Shown here piece by piece: positions 24,739 to 34,300 of a DNA stretch of 64,000 nucleotides. Under the pieces are notes generated by a model, which saw only the letters and a program-made list of their open reading frames with translations, was not told where the DNA came from and did not search any database. The stretch's first letter is position 1; every line of letters starts with the position of its first letter. Location: the NCBI RefSeq assembly GCF_013407855.1, contig NZ_JACBZH010000001.1, forward strand, positions 2,232,001 through 2,296,000, written 5' to 3'. The position numbers were made by a program, and so were the translations under genes. The stretch is from Actinopolymorpha rutila. Lineage in GTDB: Bacteria > Actinomycetota > Actinomycetes > Propionibacteriales > Actinopolymorphaceae.

Positions 24739-25665
24739 TCAGCCGAGCAGGGCCGGCGCGAGCTCGCGCAGCTGGTCGATTCCGAGCCCGCGTTCGGGCG
24801 CGATCGACTGGAGCAGCACGTGGTCGGCCCCGGCATCGAGGTGCTGCCGCACCCTTGCGCGTACGGCGTCGACGTCGCCCCACGCGACGATCGCGTCGAC
24901 CAGCCGGTCGCTCCCGCCGTTCTCGAGGTCCTCGTCGGTGAAGCCGAGCGTGCGCAGGTTGTTCGTGTAGTTGGGCAGCCTGAGGTAGTTGGCCGTGTGC
25001 TCGCGGGCCAGCGCCCGCGCCCGGTCCGGGTCGGTGTCGACCACGACCGCCTGCTCGGGGATCAGCAGTGGGCCGGCGCCCAGCACCTCACGGGCGCGGG
25101 CGGTGTGCTCGGGCGGGACGAAGTAGGGGTGCGCGCCCTGCGTACGGTCGCGTGCGAGCTCCAGCATCTTCTGCCGCAGCGCGGCCAGCACCACCGGCGG
25201 GTCGTCCGAGGGACGCGTCCCCTCGTAGGGGGCCCCGCCCTCCAGTTGGTCGAGGTAGCCGCGCATCTTGGCCAGCGGGCGTTCGTACTCTCCGCCCCTC
25301 GCCTCGACGGCCGGCAGGTGGCTCACGCCGAGGCCGAGGACGAAGCGGCCGGGGAACGACTCCGAGAGCGTCAGCGCCGCGGCCCGGGTGGCGGTCGCGT
25401 CGCGGGCCCAGACGTTGGCGATGCCGGTGCCCATCGGAATCCGCGCGGTCGCCGCCAGCAGGACCGCGAGGTTGGCGAACGGCTCCTTCGCCACCGGGAC
25501 CTCCGAGACCCACAGGGAGCCGTAGCCGAGCTCCTCGATCTCGGCGGCCGCCTCGCGGGCCGCGGCCGCGGAGGCCCAGTTCAGGGCGCCGCTCCAGACG
25601 CCGACGGAGCCGAGCCGCTCCTTCCAGGTGTCGGGCCGGGGCGCGTTGCCGGAGAGGGGTGCCAT
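24739..25665 (-). CDS. LLM class F420-dependent oxidoreductase
   Basis: A luciferase-like (TIM-barrel) oxidoreductase of 308 aa, resembling the TIGR03620 F420-dependent group. Seen: EIEELGYGSLWVSE near the N-terminus, TGIANVWARDATATRAAALTL, and the C-terminal HLDAGADHVLLQSIAPERG, all typical of F420-binding LLM proteins. Substrate unknown. ATG 25665 has AGGTCACC upstream. It lies 40 bp downstream of a TetR gene on the same strand and is probably cotranscribed with it and controlled by it. Confidence 0.87.
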   Translation of the reverse strand: MAPLSGNAPRPDTWKERLGSVGVWSGALNWASAAAAREAAAEIEELGYGSLWVSEVPVAKEPFANLAVLLAATARIPMGTGIANVWARDATATRAAALTLSESFPGRFVLGLGVSHLPAVEARGGEYERPLAKMRGYLDQLEGGAPYEGTRPSDDPPVVLAALRQKMLELARDRTQGAHPYFVPPEHTARAREVLGAGPLLIPEQAVVVDTDPDRARALAREHTANYLRLPNYTNNLRTLGFTDEDLENGGSDRLVDAIVAWGDVDAVRARVRQHLDAGADHVLLQSIAPERGLGIDQLRELAPALLG

Positions 25666-25705
25666 GGGAGGTGACCTTTCGTCGGTAGGTGGACTTCTCG
25701 GTGCG

Positions 25706-26437
25706 TCAGTCGGTGCGTCGATCCGTGCGTCTGGTCGCCGGGTCGGTATACCCGGAGTTCGGTGTCGGAACGACCGTCGTCGGCTCGGTCGGCTCGGTCG
25801 GCTCGGTCGGCACGGCGAGGGTGGCGAAGGCGACCTCCGCGACGCCGACCAGCGCGCCGGTGCCGCCCGTCGTACGCCCGAGCTGCCACATGCCCTCGAC
25901 CACCACGAAGAGGTAGCGCGCCAGCACCTCCGTCGAGTCCGCTGCGGTGAGCTCGCCCGCCGCCCGTGCCTCGTCCAGCGCCCGCGCGACCCGGGCCGTC
26001 ATCCGCCGCTGGTACGCCTCGATCTCCCGGGCCACCTCGTGGTCCCCGGGCAGCAGTTCGAGCGTGGTGTTGGCGACCAGGCAGCCGCGCCCGTCGCGTT
26101 GCCCGGCGGCGCGTTCGGCGTGGTCGCGCAGGAACGTCCGTACGCCTGCCAGCGGAGAGGGCGCGGCGGTGATCGTGGCGTCGAGCGCGGCCAGACTGTG
26201 CTCGGCGTGCCGGCGCAGCGCCGCGAGGAACAGGCTGTGCTTGTCTCCGAACGCGGCGTACAGGCTGCCCCGGTGGAGCCCGGTGGCGGTGGTGAGGTCG
26301 GTCAGCGACGTCGCGTGGTAGCCCCGGGCGAGGAACGCCTCGACGGCCGCGTCCAGGGCGGCGCCCGGGTCGAAGCAGCGCGGCCGGCCGGGCGGTCTGG
26401 TCCGGGTGCGCGTGGGGGCCGGGGCGATGTCCGACAC
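25706..26437 (-). CDS. TetR family regulator
   Basis: A 243-aa repressor. The helix-turn-helix reads AALDAAVEAFLARGYHATSL followed by ATGLHRGSLYAAFGDKHSLF, as in the AcrR/TetR_C_6-like groups. The C-terminus ends in a low-complexity tail with TEP repeats encoded by a 9-bp DNA repeat. The GTG start lies seven bases after a TATACT box and has no ribosome-binding site, so the mRNA is probably leaderless. A perfect 14-bp palindrome overlaps the promoter, implying autorepression. It likely also governs the adjacent F420 oxidoreductase. Confidence 0.9.
   Translation of the reverse strand: MSDIAPAPTRTRTRPPGRPRCFDPGAALDAAVEAFLARGYHATSLTDLTTATGLHRGSLYAAFGDKHSLFLAALRRHAEHSLAALDATITAAPSPLAGVRTFLRDHAERAAGQRDGRGCLVANTTLELLPGDHEVAREIEAYQRRMTARVARALDEARAAGELTAADSTEVLARYLFVVVEGMWQLGRTTGGTGALVGVAEVAFATLAVPTEPTEPTEPTTVVPTPNSGYTDPATRRTDRRTD
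25779..25810 (-). repeat. 9-bp tandem repeat in the TetR C-terminus
   Basis: GTCGGCTCG occurs three times plus a partial copy. On the minus strand it encodes the TEP repeats near the C-terminus of the regulator. Confidence 0.8.
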
Positions 26438-26444
26438 GGGGAGG

Positions 26445-26464
26445 AGTATATGACCGATCGGTCA
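26445..26464 (-). promoter_or_regulatory. TetR operator over a leaderless promoter
   Basis: TGACCGATCGGTCA (26451-26464) is a perfect 14-bp palindrome of the kind bound by TetR repressors. On the minus strand TATACT (26450-26445) follows it directly, and the TetR GTG start at 26437 comes seven bases later. Repressor bound here would cover the polymerase site. It also lies about 60-75 bp upstream of dxr on the other strand. Confidence 0.75.
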
Positions 26465-26533
26465 AAAACCCACCGAGACGCGACCGTACGCCACCCGCCC
26501 ACTCCGATAGGGGACACTGGTGCTCATGCGTGA
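26450..26533 (+). other. Possible 27-codon upstream ORF before dxr
   Basis: An ATG at 26450 follows GGGGAGGAG (26438-26446) and opens 27 codons that stop at 26533, eight bases inside dxr. Its first codons are the TetR operator itself. The ribosome-binding site could be chance, because it is the complement of the TetR leader. No homology is recognised. Confidence 0.2.
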
Positions 26534-27764
26534 GGTGGTGCTCCTCGGCTCGACCGGTTCGATCGGAACCCAGGCGATCGACGTCGTACGCCGCAATCCG
26601 GACAGGTTCCGCGTCGTCGGCCTCGCCGCCGGCGGTGGGCAGGTCGACCTGCTCGCCCGGCAGGCACTCGACCTCGGGGTCGACGTGGTGGCGGTGGCCC
26701 GCTCGACCGTCGTCCAGGACCTCCAGCTGGCGTTCTACGCCGAGGCCCAGCGGCAGGGCTACTCCCGCGGCGAGTTCAGCGTGCCGAAGATCCTCGCCGG
26801 CCCGGACGCGGCCGCCGAGATCGCCACCTGGCCCTGCGACACCGTTCTGAACGGCATGACCGGCTCGGTCGGCCTGGCGCCCACGCTCGCCGCGCTGAAC
26901 GCCGGCCGCACACTGGCGCTGGCCAACAAGGAGTCGCTGATCGCGGGCGGCCCCCTCGTGCGGGCGGCCGCGAAGCCCGGCCAGATCGTCCCCGTCGACT
27001 CCGAGCACACCGCGCTGGCGCAGTGCCTGCGGTCCGGCAGCCGAGCCGAGGTGCGCAAGCTGGTGGTCACCGCGAGCGGCGGGCCGTTCCGCGGCCGGAG
27101 CCGCGCCTCCCTGGCCGACGTCACGCTCGAGCAGGCGCTGGCCCACCCCACCTGGAACATGGGCCCGGTGGTCACGATCAACTCCGCCACCCTGGTCAAC
27201 AAGGGGCTGGAGGTGATCGAGGCTCACGAGCTCTTCGACATCCCGTACGCCGACATCGAGGTGGTGGTCCACCCGCAGTCGGTCGTGCACTCGATGGTGG
27301 AGTTCGCCGACGGGTCCACGATCGCCCAGGCCAGCCCGCCCGACATGCGGCTGCCGATCGCACTGGCGCTCGGCTGGCCGGACCGCGTGCCCGACGCCGC
27401 GCCCGCCTGCGACTGGACCCGGGCGGCGACCTGGCAGTTCGAGCCGCTGGACGACGAGGCGTTCCCCTCGGTGCGCCTCGCCCGGGAGGCGGGGGAGCGG
27501 GGCGGTCTCGCGCCGGCCGTCTACAACGCCGCCAACGAGGAGTGCGTCGCGGCGTTCACGGCGGGTCGGCTGCCGTTCCTCGGCATCGTGGACACCGTGG
27601 CCGCGATCGTCGGGGAGTACGCTCACCAGGCGGGCCCCGGAGCCGGCGGGAACCCCCGTACGCTCCCGGAGGTTCTGGAGGCGGAGACCTGGGCACGTGC
27701 CCGCGCCGCAGAACTCATCGAGGGCCACGCCGCATCGCCTGACCGGGAGGGCTCCTCCGCATGA
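26526..27764 (+). CDS. dxr: 1-deoxy-D-xylulose 5-phosphate reductoisomerase
   Basis: Second step of the MEP isoprenoid pathway: DXP to MEP with NADPH. NADPH site [15 protein letters not shown] opens the protein, and [10 protein letters not shown] and [13 protein letters not shown] with the metal-binding Asp/Glu follow. [29 protein letters not shown] and [12 protein letters not shown] complete the active site. ATG 26526 gives 412 aa; GTG 26520 would add two residues. The order dxr-M50 protease-ispG-GNAT is the mycobacterial one. Confidence 0.96.
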   Translation: MREVVLLGSTGSIGTQAIDVVRRNPDRFRVVGLAAGGGQVDLLARQALDLGVDVVAVARSTVVQDLQLAFYAEAQRQGYSRGEFSVPKILAGPDAAAEIATWPCDTVLNGMTGSVGLAPTLAALNAGRTLALANKESLIAGGPLVRAAAKPGQIVPVDSEHTALAQCLRSGSRAEVRKLVVTASGGPFRGRSRASLADVTLEQALAHPTWNMGPVVTINSATLVNKGLEVIEAHELFDIPYADIEVVVHPQSVVHSMVEFADGSTIAQASPPDMRLPIALALGWPDRVPDAAPACDWTRAATWQFEPLDDEAFPSVRLAREAGERGGLAPAVYNAANEECVAAFTAGRLPFLGIVDTVAAIVGEYAHQAGPGAGGNPRTLPEVLEAETWARARAAELIEGHAASPDREGSSA

Positions 27765-27804
27765 ACCTGGGATGGACCTGTGACGGACCTGACATGGGAC
27801 TGAC

Positions 27805-29094
27805 ATGGACCTGATCGCGATCATCGGCGCCGTCGTCTTCTTCCTCGGCGTGCTCGCCTCGGTCGCCCTGCACGAGATCGGCCACTTCGCGCCGGCGAAG
27901 CTGTTCGACGTCCGCGTCACCCAGTACATGGTCGGGTTCGGCCGCACGGTGTGGTCGCGCCAACGCGGTGAGACGGAGTACGGCCTGAAGCTCATCCCGT
28001 TCGGCGGGTTCGTCCGGATGATCGGGATGTTCCCGCCGGCCCGCGACGGGAGGATGCGCAAGGCCAGCACCGGGCCGTTCCAGACCTTGATCGAGGAGGC
28101 CCGCAACTCATCGGCGGAGGAGACGCCGCCCGGTGAGGAGCACCGCCTCTTCTACACCAAGAAGTGGTGGCAGAAGCTGATCATCATGAGCGGCGGCCCG
28201 CTCATGAACATCATCCTGGCCGTGCTGCTGTTCGGGATCGTGCTGATGGGCTTCGGCACCGACGTGCCCAAGCCGACCGTCAGCGCCGTACCCGACTGCG
28301 TGGTCCCCGCCGCCGACGGCGCCCGCAAGTGCACCGCGAAGGACCCGCTGTCGCCGGCGAAGAAGGCCGGGCTGCGGCCGGGCGACGAGATCGTGGCCTT
28401 CAACGGCACTCCGGTCGACTCGTGGGACAAGGCGTCCACGCTGATCCGCGACGCGGGCGCCGGACCGGTCACCATCGCGGTGAAGCGGGACGGCGTGCGC
28501 CGCACCCTGCACGCCACGCTGATCGCGGCCGACCGCCCCGACCCCAACAACCCCGCGCAGCTGGAACGCGTCGGCTTCCTCGGGGTCAGCCCGACCGTGG
28601 TCCGTGAACGCCAGGGACCAGGCGCGGTGATCGGGGAGATGGGCCGGCTCACCGCGGCGACCGCGCAGGCCATGGTGCACATCCCCGAACGCATGGTCGG
28701 GGTGGCCAAGGCGGCGTTCGGTGAGAAGCGGGCGATGGACAGCCCGATGAGCGTGATCGGCGCCAGCCGCGTCGCGGGCGAGATCGCCTCCGCGTCCCAG
28801 GTGTCGGTCGCCGACCGGATCGCCACGTTCCTGCAGTGGCTGGGCGCGCTGAACCTCTTCGTCGCGTTGTTCAACCTCGTGCCGCTGCTGCCCATGGACG
28901 GCGGGCACATCGCGGGCGCGTTGTACGAAGCGCTGCGGCGCGCCGTGGCCCGGCTGCGGCGGCGGCCCGACCCCGGCTACGTCGACGTCGCGCGGGCCCT
29001 GCCGGTGGCGTACGCGGTGGCGAGCGTGCTCATCGTGATGGGCGTCCTCCTGTTGTACGCCGACATCGTCAATCCGGTACGGATATCGAACTGA
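27805..29094 (+). CDS. Site-2 intramembrane metalloprotease (RseP/Rip1 type)
   Basis: M50B zinc protease in the membrane, which usually cleaves anti-sigma factors in regulated intramembrane proteolysis. The first helix holds HEIGH (His23, Glu24, His27), and the third zinc ligand sits in LPMDGGH near the C-terminus. A PDZ domain lies between (KKAGLRPGDEIVAFNGTPVD). At 429 aa it matches Rip1 of Mycobacterium tuberculosis, which also sits between dxr and ispG. ATG 27805 starts directly before the first membrane helix. Confidence 0.94.
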   Translation: MDLIAIIGAVVFFLGVLASVALHEIGHFAPAKLFDVRVTQYMVGFGRTVWSRQRGETEYGLKLIPFGGFVRMIGMFPPARDGRMRKASTGPFQTLIEEARNSSAEETPPGEEHRLFYTKKWWQKLIIMSGGPLMNIILAVLLFGIVLMGFGTDVPKPTVSAVPDCVVPAADGARKCTAKDPLSPAKKAGLRPGDEIVAFNGTPVDSWDKASTLIRDAGAGPVTIAVKRDGVRRTLHATLIAADRPDPNNPAQLERVGFLGVSPTVVRERQGPGAVIGEMGRLTAATAQAMVHIPERMVGVAKAAFGEKRAMDSPMSVIGASRVAGEIASASQVSVADRIATFLQWLGALNLFVALFNLVPLLPMDGGHIAGALYEALRRAVARLRRRPDPGYVDVARALPVAYAVASVLIVMGVLLLYADIVNPVRISN

Positions 29095-29220
29095 GGTGCC
29101 GTACCCCGTGACCCACCAAGCGACCCGAGACGTCACCGGACACGTGATCCGGGCGGCCAACCGGGTAATGATCCGGACGTACGCGCGCGAAGCCGTGCGA
29201 CGAGCAGCGAAGGACATCTC

Positions 29221-30378
29221 GTGACCAGCATCGACCTCGGCATGCCCGCAGGACCCCCGCCCGTTCTCGCCGAACGCCGCAAGACCCGGCAGATCCGGGT
29301 CGGCAAGGTGCTCGTCGGTGGCGACGCGCCGGTCTCGGTGCAGTCGATGACGACGACGCCGACCACCGACATCAACGCGACGCTGCAGCAGATCGCGGAG
29401 CTGACGGCGACCGGGTGCGACATCGTCCGGGTCGCGGTACCGAGCCAGGACGACGCCGACGCGCTGCCGGCGATCGCCGCGAAGTCGCAGATCCCGGTGA
29501 TCGCCGACATCCACTTCCAGCCGAAGTACGTCTTCGCCGCGATCGAGGCCGGTTGCGCCGCGGTGCGCGTCAACCCCGGCAACATCCGCAAGTTCGACGA
29601 CCAGGTGAAGGAGATCGCCCGCACCGCCGCGGACGCGGGCGTGTCCATCCGGATCGGCGTCAACGCCGGGTCGCTGGACCCCAGGCTGCTGGAAAAGTAC
29701 GGCAAGCCCAGCCCGGAGGCGCTGGTCGAGTCGGCGCTGTGGGAGGCCGGCCTGTTCGAGGAGCACGGCTTCCACGACTTCAAGATCTCGGTGAAGCACC
29801 ACGACCCGGTGGTGATGGTGCGGGCGTACGAGCTCCTGTCGGAGCAGTGCGACTACCCCCTGCACCTCGGGGTGACCGAGGCCGGCCCGGCGTTCCAGGG
29901 CACGATCAAGTCCTCGGTGGCGTTCGGCGCCCTGCTGTCGAAGGGGATCGGCGACACGATCCGGGTGTCCCTGTCCGCCCCGCCGGCGGAGGAGGTCAAG
30001 GTCGGCATCAAGATCCTCGAGTCGCTGAACCTCCGCCCGCGCAAGCTGGAGATCGTGTCCTGCCCCTCGTGCGGGCGCGCGCAGGTCGACGTCTACAAGC
30101 TCGCCGACGAGGTGACCGCGGGCCTGGAGGGCATGGAGGTGCCGCTGCGCGTCGCCGTGATGGGCTGCGTGGTGAACGGCCCGGGCGAGGCGCGCGAGGC
30201 CGACCTCGGCGTGGCGTCCGGCAACGGCAAGGGCCAGATCTTCGTCAGGGGCGAGGTCGTGCGCACCGTGCCCGAGAGCGAGATCGTGGAGACCCTCATC
30301 GACGAGGCAATGCGCATCGGTGAGGAGCTGAAGGACGCCGGAGTAGCATCCGGGGCACCCGAGGTCGAGGTGCGCTAG
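29221..30378 (+). CDS. ispG: 4-hydroxy-3-methylbut-2-enyl-diphosphate synthase
   Basis: Iron-sulphur enzyme converting MEcPP to HMBPP in the MEP pathway. The [4Fe-4S] Cys ligands are Cys281 and Cys284 in SCPSCGR and Cys316 in [10 protein letters not shown]. The TIM barrel has [23 protein letters not shown] and [14 protein letters not shown] 29221 with GAAGGA upstream gives 385 aa, typical of the actinobacterial form. With dxr it places two MEP enzymes in one cluster. Confidence 0.96.
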   Translation: MTSIDLGMPAGPPPVLAERRKTRQIRVGKVLVGGDAPVSVQSMTTTPTTDINATLQQIAELTATGCDIVRVAVPSQDDADALPAIAAKSQIPVIADIHFQPKYVFAAIEAGCAAVRVNPGNIRKFDDQVKEIARTAADAGVSIRIGVNAGSLDPRLLEKYGKPSPEALVESALWEAGLFEEHGFHDFKISVKHHDPVVMVRAYELLSEQCDYPLHLGVTEAGPAFQGTIKSSVAFGALLSKGIGDTIRVSLSAPPAEEVKVGIKILESLNLRPRKLEIVSCPSCGRAQVDVYKLADEVTAGLEGMEVPLRVAVMGCVVNGPGEAREADLGVASGNGKGQIFVRGEVVRTVPESEIVETLIDEAMRIGEELKDAGVASGAPEVEVR

Positions 30379-30468
30379 GCCAGGGACGAGGATCGTCGGA
30401 GACCGGTCGGTGTTCTGCACCAGAGTTCCTTTCGGGGCCGGTCGGTGACGATCGCGAGGAGGCGGGGG

Positions 30469-31314
30469 ATGCTCGACACCACCGAGCGGGTCCGGCTCCT
30501 GCGCACGTCCGATCTGCGCGCTGTCCGCCGGCTGCTGGACACCGACCCGGTGACCAACGTGTTCATCGACGCCCGGGTGCGCGCCGCCGGCAGCGACCTG
30601 CGCCGGATGGGCGGGCAGCTGTGGGGTTACGGCGAGGGCAGCCGGCTCACGTCGCTGTGCTTCGCCGGCGCCAACCTCGTACCCGTCGCCGCCACGCCGA
30701 CCGCCGTCGCGGCGTTCGCCGAGCTGGCTCTGCGGTACGGCCGCAACTGCTCGTCGGTGTGGGGTCCGCGCGACGCGGTGGCGCCGCTGTGGGACGCGCT
30801 CGCACCGACCTGGGGACCGGCCCGAGGGGTGCGGGGCGAGCAGCCGTTCCTCACCACCCGCGACCAGCCGGCGGTGCCCGCCGACCCGGCCGTGCGCCGG
30901 GTCCGCATCGACGAGCTCGACGCGCTCTACCGTGCCAGCGTGGCGTTCTTCCGCGAGGAGCTCGGGGTCAGCCCGGAGGAGCGCGACGGCGGGGCCTACT
31001 ACCGCGCGCGGGTCGCGGAGCTGATCGCCCGGGGCCACGCGTTCGCGCGGTTCGAGAACGGCGAGGTCGTCTTCAAGGCCGAGATCGGGGTGGCCACGCC
31101 GCGGGCGTTCCAGATCCAGGGTGTGTGGGTGCGGCCGGACCGGCGCGGCGAGGGACTGTCCGCGCCCGGGGTGGCGGCGGTGACCGCCGCCGGGCTGCGC
31201 GACGTGGCGCCGGTGGCTACGTTGTACGTCAACGACTTCAACCACGCGGCACGGCGCACCTACGCACGCGTCGGCTTCACCCACGCCGACACGTTCATGA
31301 CCGTGTTGTTCTAG
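30469..31314 (+). CDS. GNAT family N-acetyltransferase with DUF4081 domain
   Basis: A 281-aa protein with an N-terminal DUF4081-like half and a C-terminal GNAT fold. The acetyl-CoA loop is in VWVRPDRRGEGLSAPGVAAV (R/Q-x-x-G-x-G/A form), and the closing VNDFNHAARRTYARVGF strand is typical. ATG 30469 is set by GAGGAGG six bases upstream; a GTG at 30445 is also in frame. The gene after ispG in mycobacteria (Rv2867c) is of this type, so it is part of the conserved block. The acetylated substrate is unknown. Confidence 0.88.
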   Translation: MLDTTERVRLLRTSDLRAVRRLLDTDPVTNVFIDARVRAAGSDLRRMGGQLWGYGEGSRLTSLCFAGANLVPVAATPTAVAAFAELALRYGRNCSSVWGPRDAVAPLWDALAPTWGPARGVRGEQPFLTTRDQPAVPADPAVRRVRIDELDALYRASVAFFREELGVSPEERDGGAYYRARVAELIARGHAFARFENGEVVFKAEIGVATPRAFQIQGVWVRPDRRGEGLSAPGVAAVTAAGLRDVAPVATLYVNDFNHAARRTYARVGFTHADTFMTVLF

Positions 31315-31379
31315 GGGTCGTCCTGTTTCTGGGCCGTCCTGTTCGGAGGACCGTCCTCCACGAAGCGGTAGGGAGCGGC

Positions 31380-34300
31380 TTGGCACGCGGGACCTGGCAG
31401 TTCTGGATCGACCGGGGCGGCACGTTCACCGACGTGGTGGCCCGCACGCCCACCGGTGCGCTGGTGACCCACAAGCTGCTCTCGGACAGTCCCGCGCACT
31501 ACGCCGACGCCGCGGTGGCCGGCATCCGGGCGCTGCTGGACCGGGCCGGCGAGGATGTGACCGGCGAGGATCAGACCGGCGAGGCTGCCGGTGCGAGGCC
31601 GATCGCCGAGGCGATCGAGGCGGTACGCATGGGCACCACCGTGGCCACCAACGCCCTGCTCGAACGCCGCGGCGAGCGGACCGCGCTTGTGATTACCGAG
31701 GGTTTCGCCGACGCGCTGCGGATCGGCTACCAGAACCGCCCGCGCATCTTCGACCGGCACATCGTGCTGCCGGACATGCTGTTCGAGCGGGTCGTCGAGG
31801 TCGCCGAGCGGGTCACCGCCGACGGCACCGTCCTGCGTCAACCCGACCTTGACACGCTCGAGGAGAAGCTGCGCGAGGTGTACGCCGACGGCATCCGCGC
31901 GGTCGCGGTGGTCTGCCTGCACAGCTACCTCCACCCCGCGCACGAGCACCAGGTCGGCGCGCTGGCCGAGCGGATCGGCTTCCCGCAGGTCTCCCTGTCC
32001 AGCGAGGCCAGCCCGCTGATGCGGGTGGTGCCGCGCGGTGACACCACGGTGGTCGACGCCTACCTCTCGCCGGTGCTGCGGCGCTACGTCGAGCACGTGG
32101 CCGACGAGCTCTCTGGCGTACGCCTGATGTTCATGCAGTCCAACGGCGGGCTGGCCGAGGCGGGGCACTTCCGCGGCAAGGACGCCATCCTGTCCGGACC
32201 GGCGGGTGGGATCGTCGGCATGGTGCGGATGTCGCGGCTGGCCGGGTTCGACAAGGTGATCGGCTTCGACATGGGCGGGACGTCCACCGACGTGTCGCAC
32301 TACGCCGGTGAGTACGAGCGCGTCTTCGACACCCAGGTGGCGGGGGTGCGGCTGCGCGCGCCAATGCTCGACATCAACACCGTCGCGGCCGGTGGCGGGT
32401 CGGTCCTGCACTTCGACGGCAGCCGCTACCGCGTCGGTCCCGACTCCGCGGGCGCCGACCCCGGTCCGGCCTGCTACCGCGGCGGCGGCCCACTGACCGT
32501 CACCGACGCCAACGTGATGCTCGGCCGGGTGCAGCCGGCGTACTTCCCGCACGTCTTCGGGCCGGGCGCCGACCAGCCGCTGGACGTCGAGGTGGTGCGG
32601 ACCGGGTTCGCCGACCTGGCCGGGCAGATCGCCGCCGCGACCGGCGACGACCGGACACCGGAGCAGGTCGCCGCCGGGTTCGTGGCGATCGCGGTCGCCA
32701 ACATGGCCAACGCGGTGAAGAAGATCTCGGTGCAGAAGGGGCACGACGTCACCGAGTACGCCCTCACCACGTTCGGCGGCGCGGGCGGGCAGCACGCCTG
32801 CGCGGTCGCCGACGCGCTCGGCATCCGCACGGTGCTGGTGCCGCCGATGGCCGGCGTACTCTCCGCGCTCGGTATCGGCCTGGCCGACACCACCACGATG
32901 CGCGAGCAGTCGGTCGAGTGCGGGCTGGACGCCGACGGACTCGAGCGGGTCGAGGCGGTGGCCGACGACCTCGCCCGCACCGCCCGCGATGAACTCCTCG
33001 CCGAGGAGGTGCCGGCCGACCGCATCGAGGTGGTCCGCCGGGGGCACCTGCGCTACGACGGGACCGACACCGCGGTGCCGGTGACGCTCGCCGAGCCGGC
33101 CGACCCCGCGGCGATGGTGGCGGAGTTCGAGGCGGCCTACCGGCGTACGTACTCCTTCCTGATGGACCGCCCGCTGGTGGTGGAGGCGGTGTCGGTCGAG
33201 GCGGTCGGCGCCACTGTCCCGCCCGACCTGGACGCCCTGGCACCGGGCGACCCGGCCGACCACTCCGACGGGGAAACCGCTACCGAAGCCGAGGACCCGA
33301 CCGTACGGATGTACGCCGGTGACGGCTGGCATGACGTACCCCTCCTGCGCCGCGACCGGCTCGCCGCCGGCACCACCGTCACCGGACCGGCGATCGTCGC
33401 CGAGGCCAACGCCACCACGGTGGTCGAGCCCGGCTGGGCGGCGACCGTCACCGCGACCGGCCACCTGCGGATCGAACGCGTCAGCGCCCGCGCCGACGTG
33501 GAGAACGTCGGGACCGAGGTCGACCCGGTGCTGCTGGAGATCTTCAACAACCTCTTCATGTCGATCGCGGAGCAGATGGGCGCAAGGCTGTCCTCGACCG
33601 CGCAGTCGGTGAACATCAAGGAGCGGCTGGACTTCTCCTGCGCGTTGTTCGACCCCGACGGCAACCTCATCGCCAACGCACCGCACATGCCGGTGCACCT
33701 GGGCTCGATGGGCGCCAGCGTGCAGGAGGTGATCCGCCGGCGCGGGGACGCGATGAAGCGCGGTGACGTCTACGCGGTCAACGATCCCTACCACGGCGGC
33801 ACCCACCTGCCGGACGTGACCGTGGTGACGCCGGTGTACGACCAGACGGGGGAGAACGTTCTGTTCTTCGTCGCATCCCGCGGCCACCACGCCGAGATCG
33901 GTGGCCTCACCCCCGGCTCGATGCCGGCCACCAGCCGCTCGGTCGAGGAGGAGGGGGTGCTGTTCGACAACTGGCTGCTGGTGGAGAACGCCCGGCTGCG
34001 CGAGGACGAGACGCGGCGGCTGCTCACCGAGGCGCCGTACCCGTCCCGCAACCCCGACACCAACCTCGCTGACCTGCGCGCCCAGATCGCCGCCAGCGAG
34101 AAGGGTGTGGAGGAGGTCGGCAAGATGATCGACCACTTCGGGCTGGACGTCGTACAGGCGTACATGCGGCACGTGCAGGACAACGCCGAGGAGGCGGTCC
34201 GCCGGGTCGTCGCCACCCTGGAGGGCGGTTCGTACAGCTACGAACTGGACTCCGGCGCCCGGATCGAGGTGCGGATCGACGTGGACCGCTCGGCGCGTAC

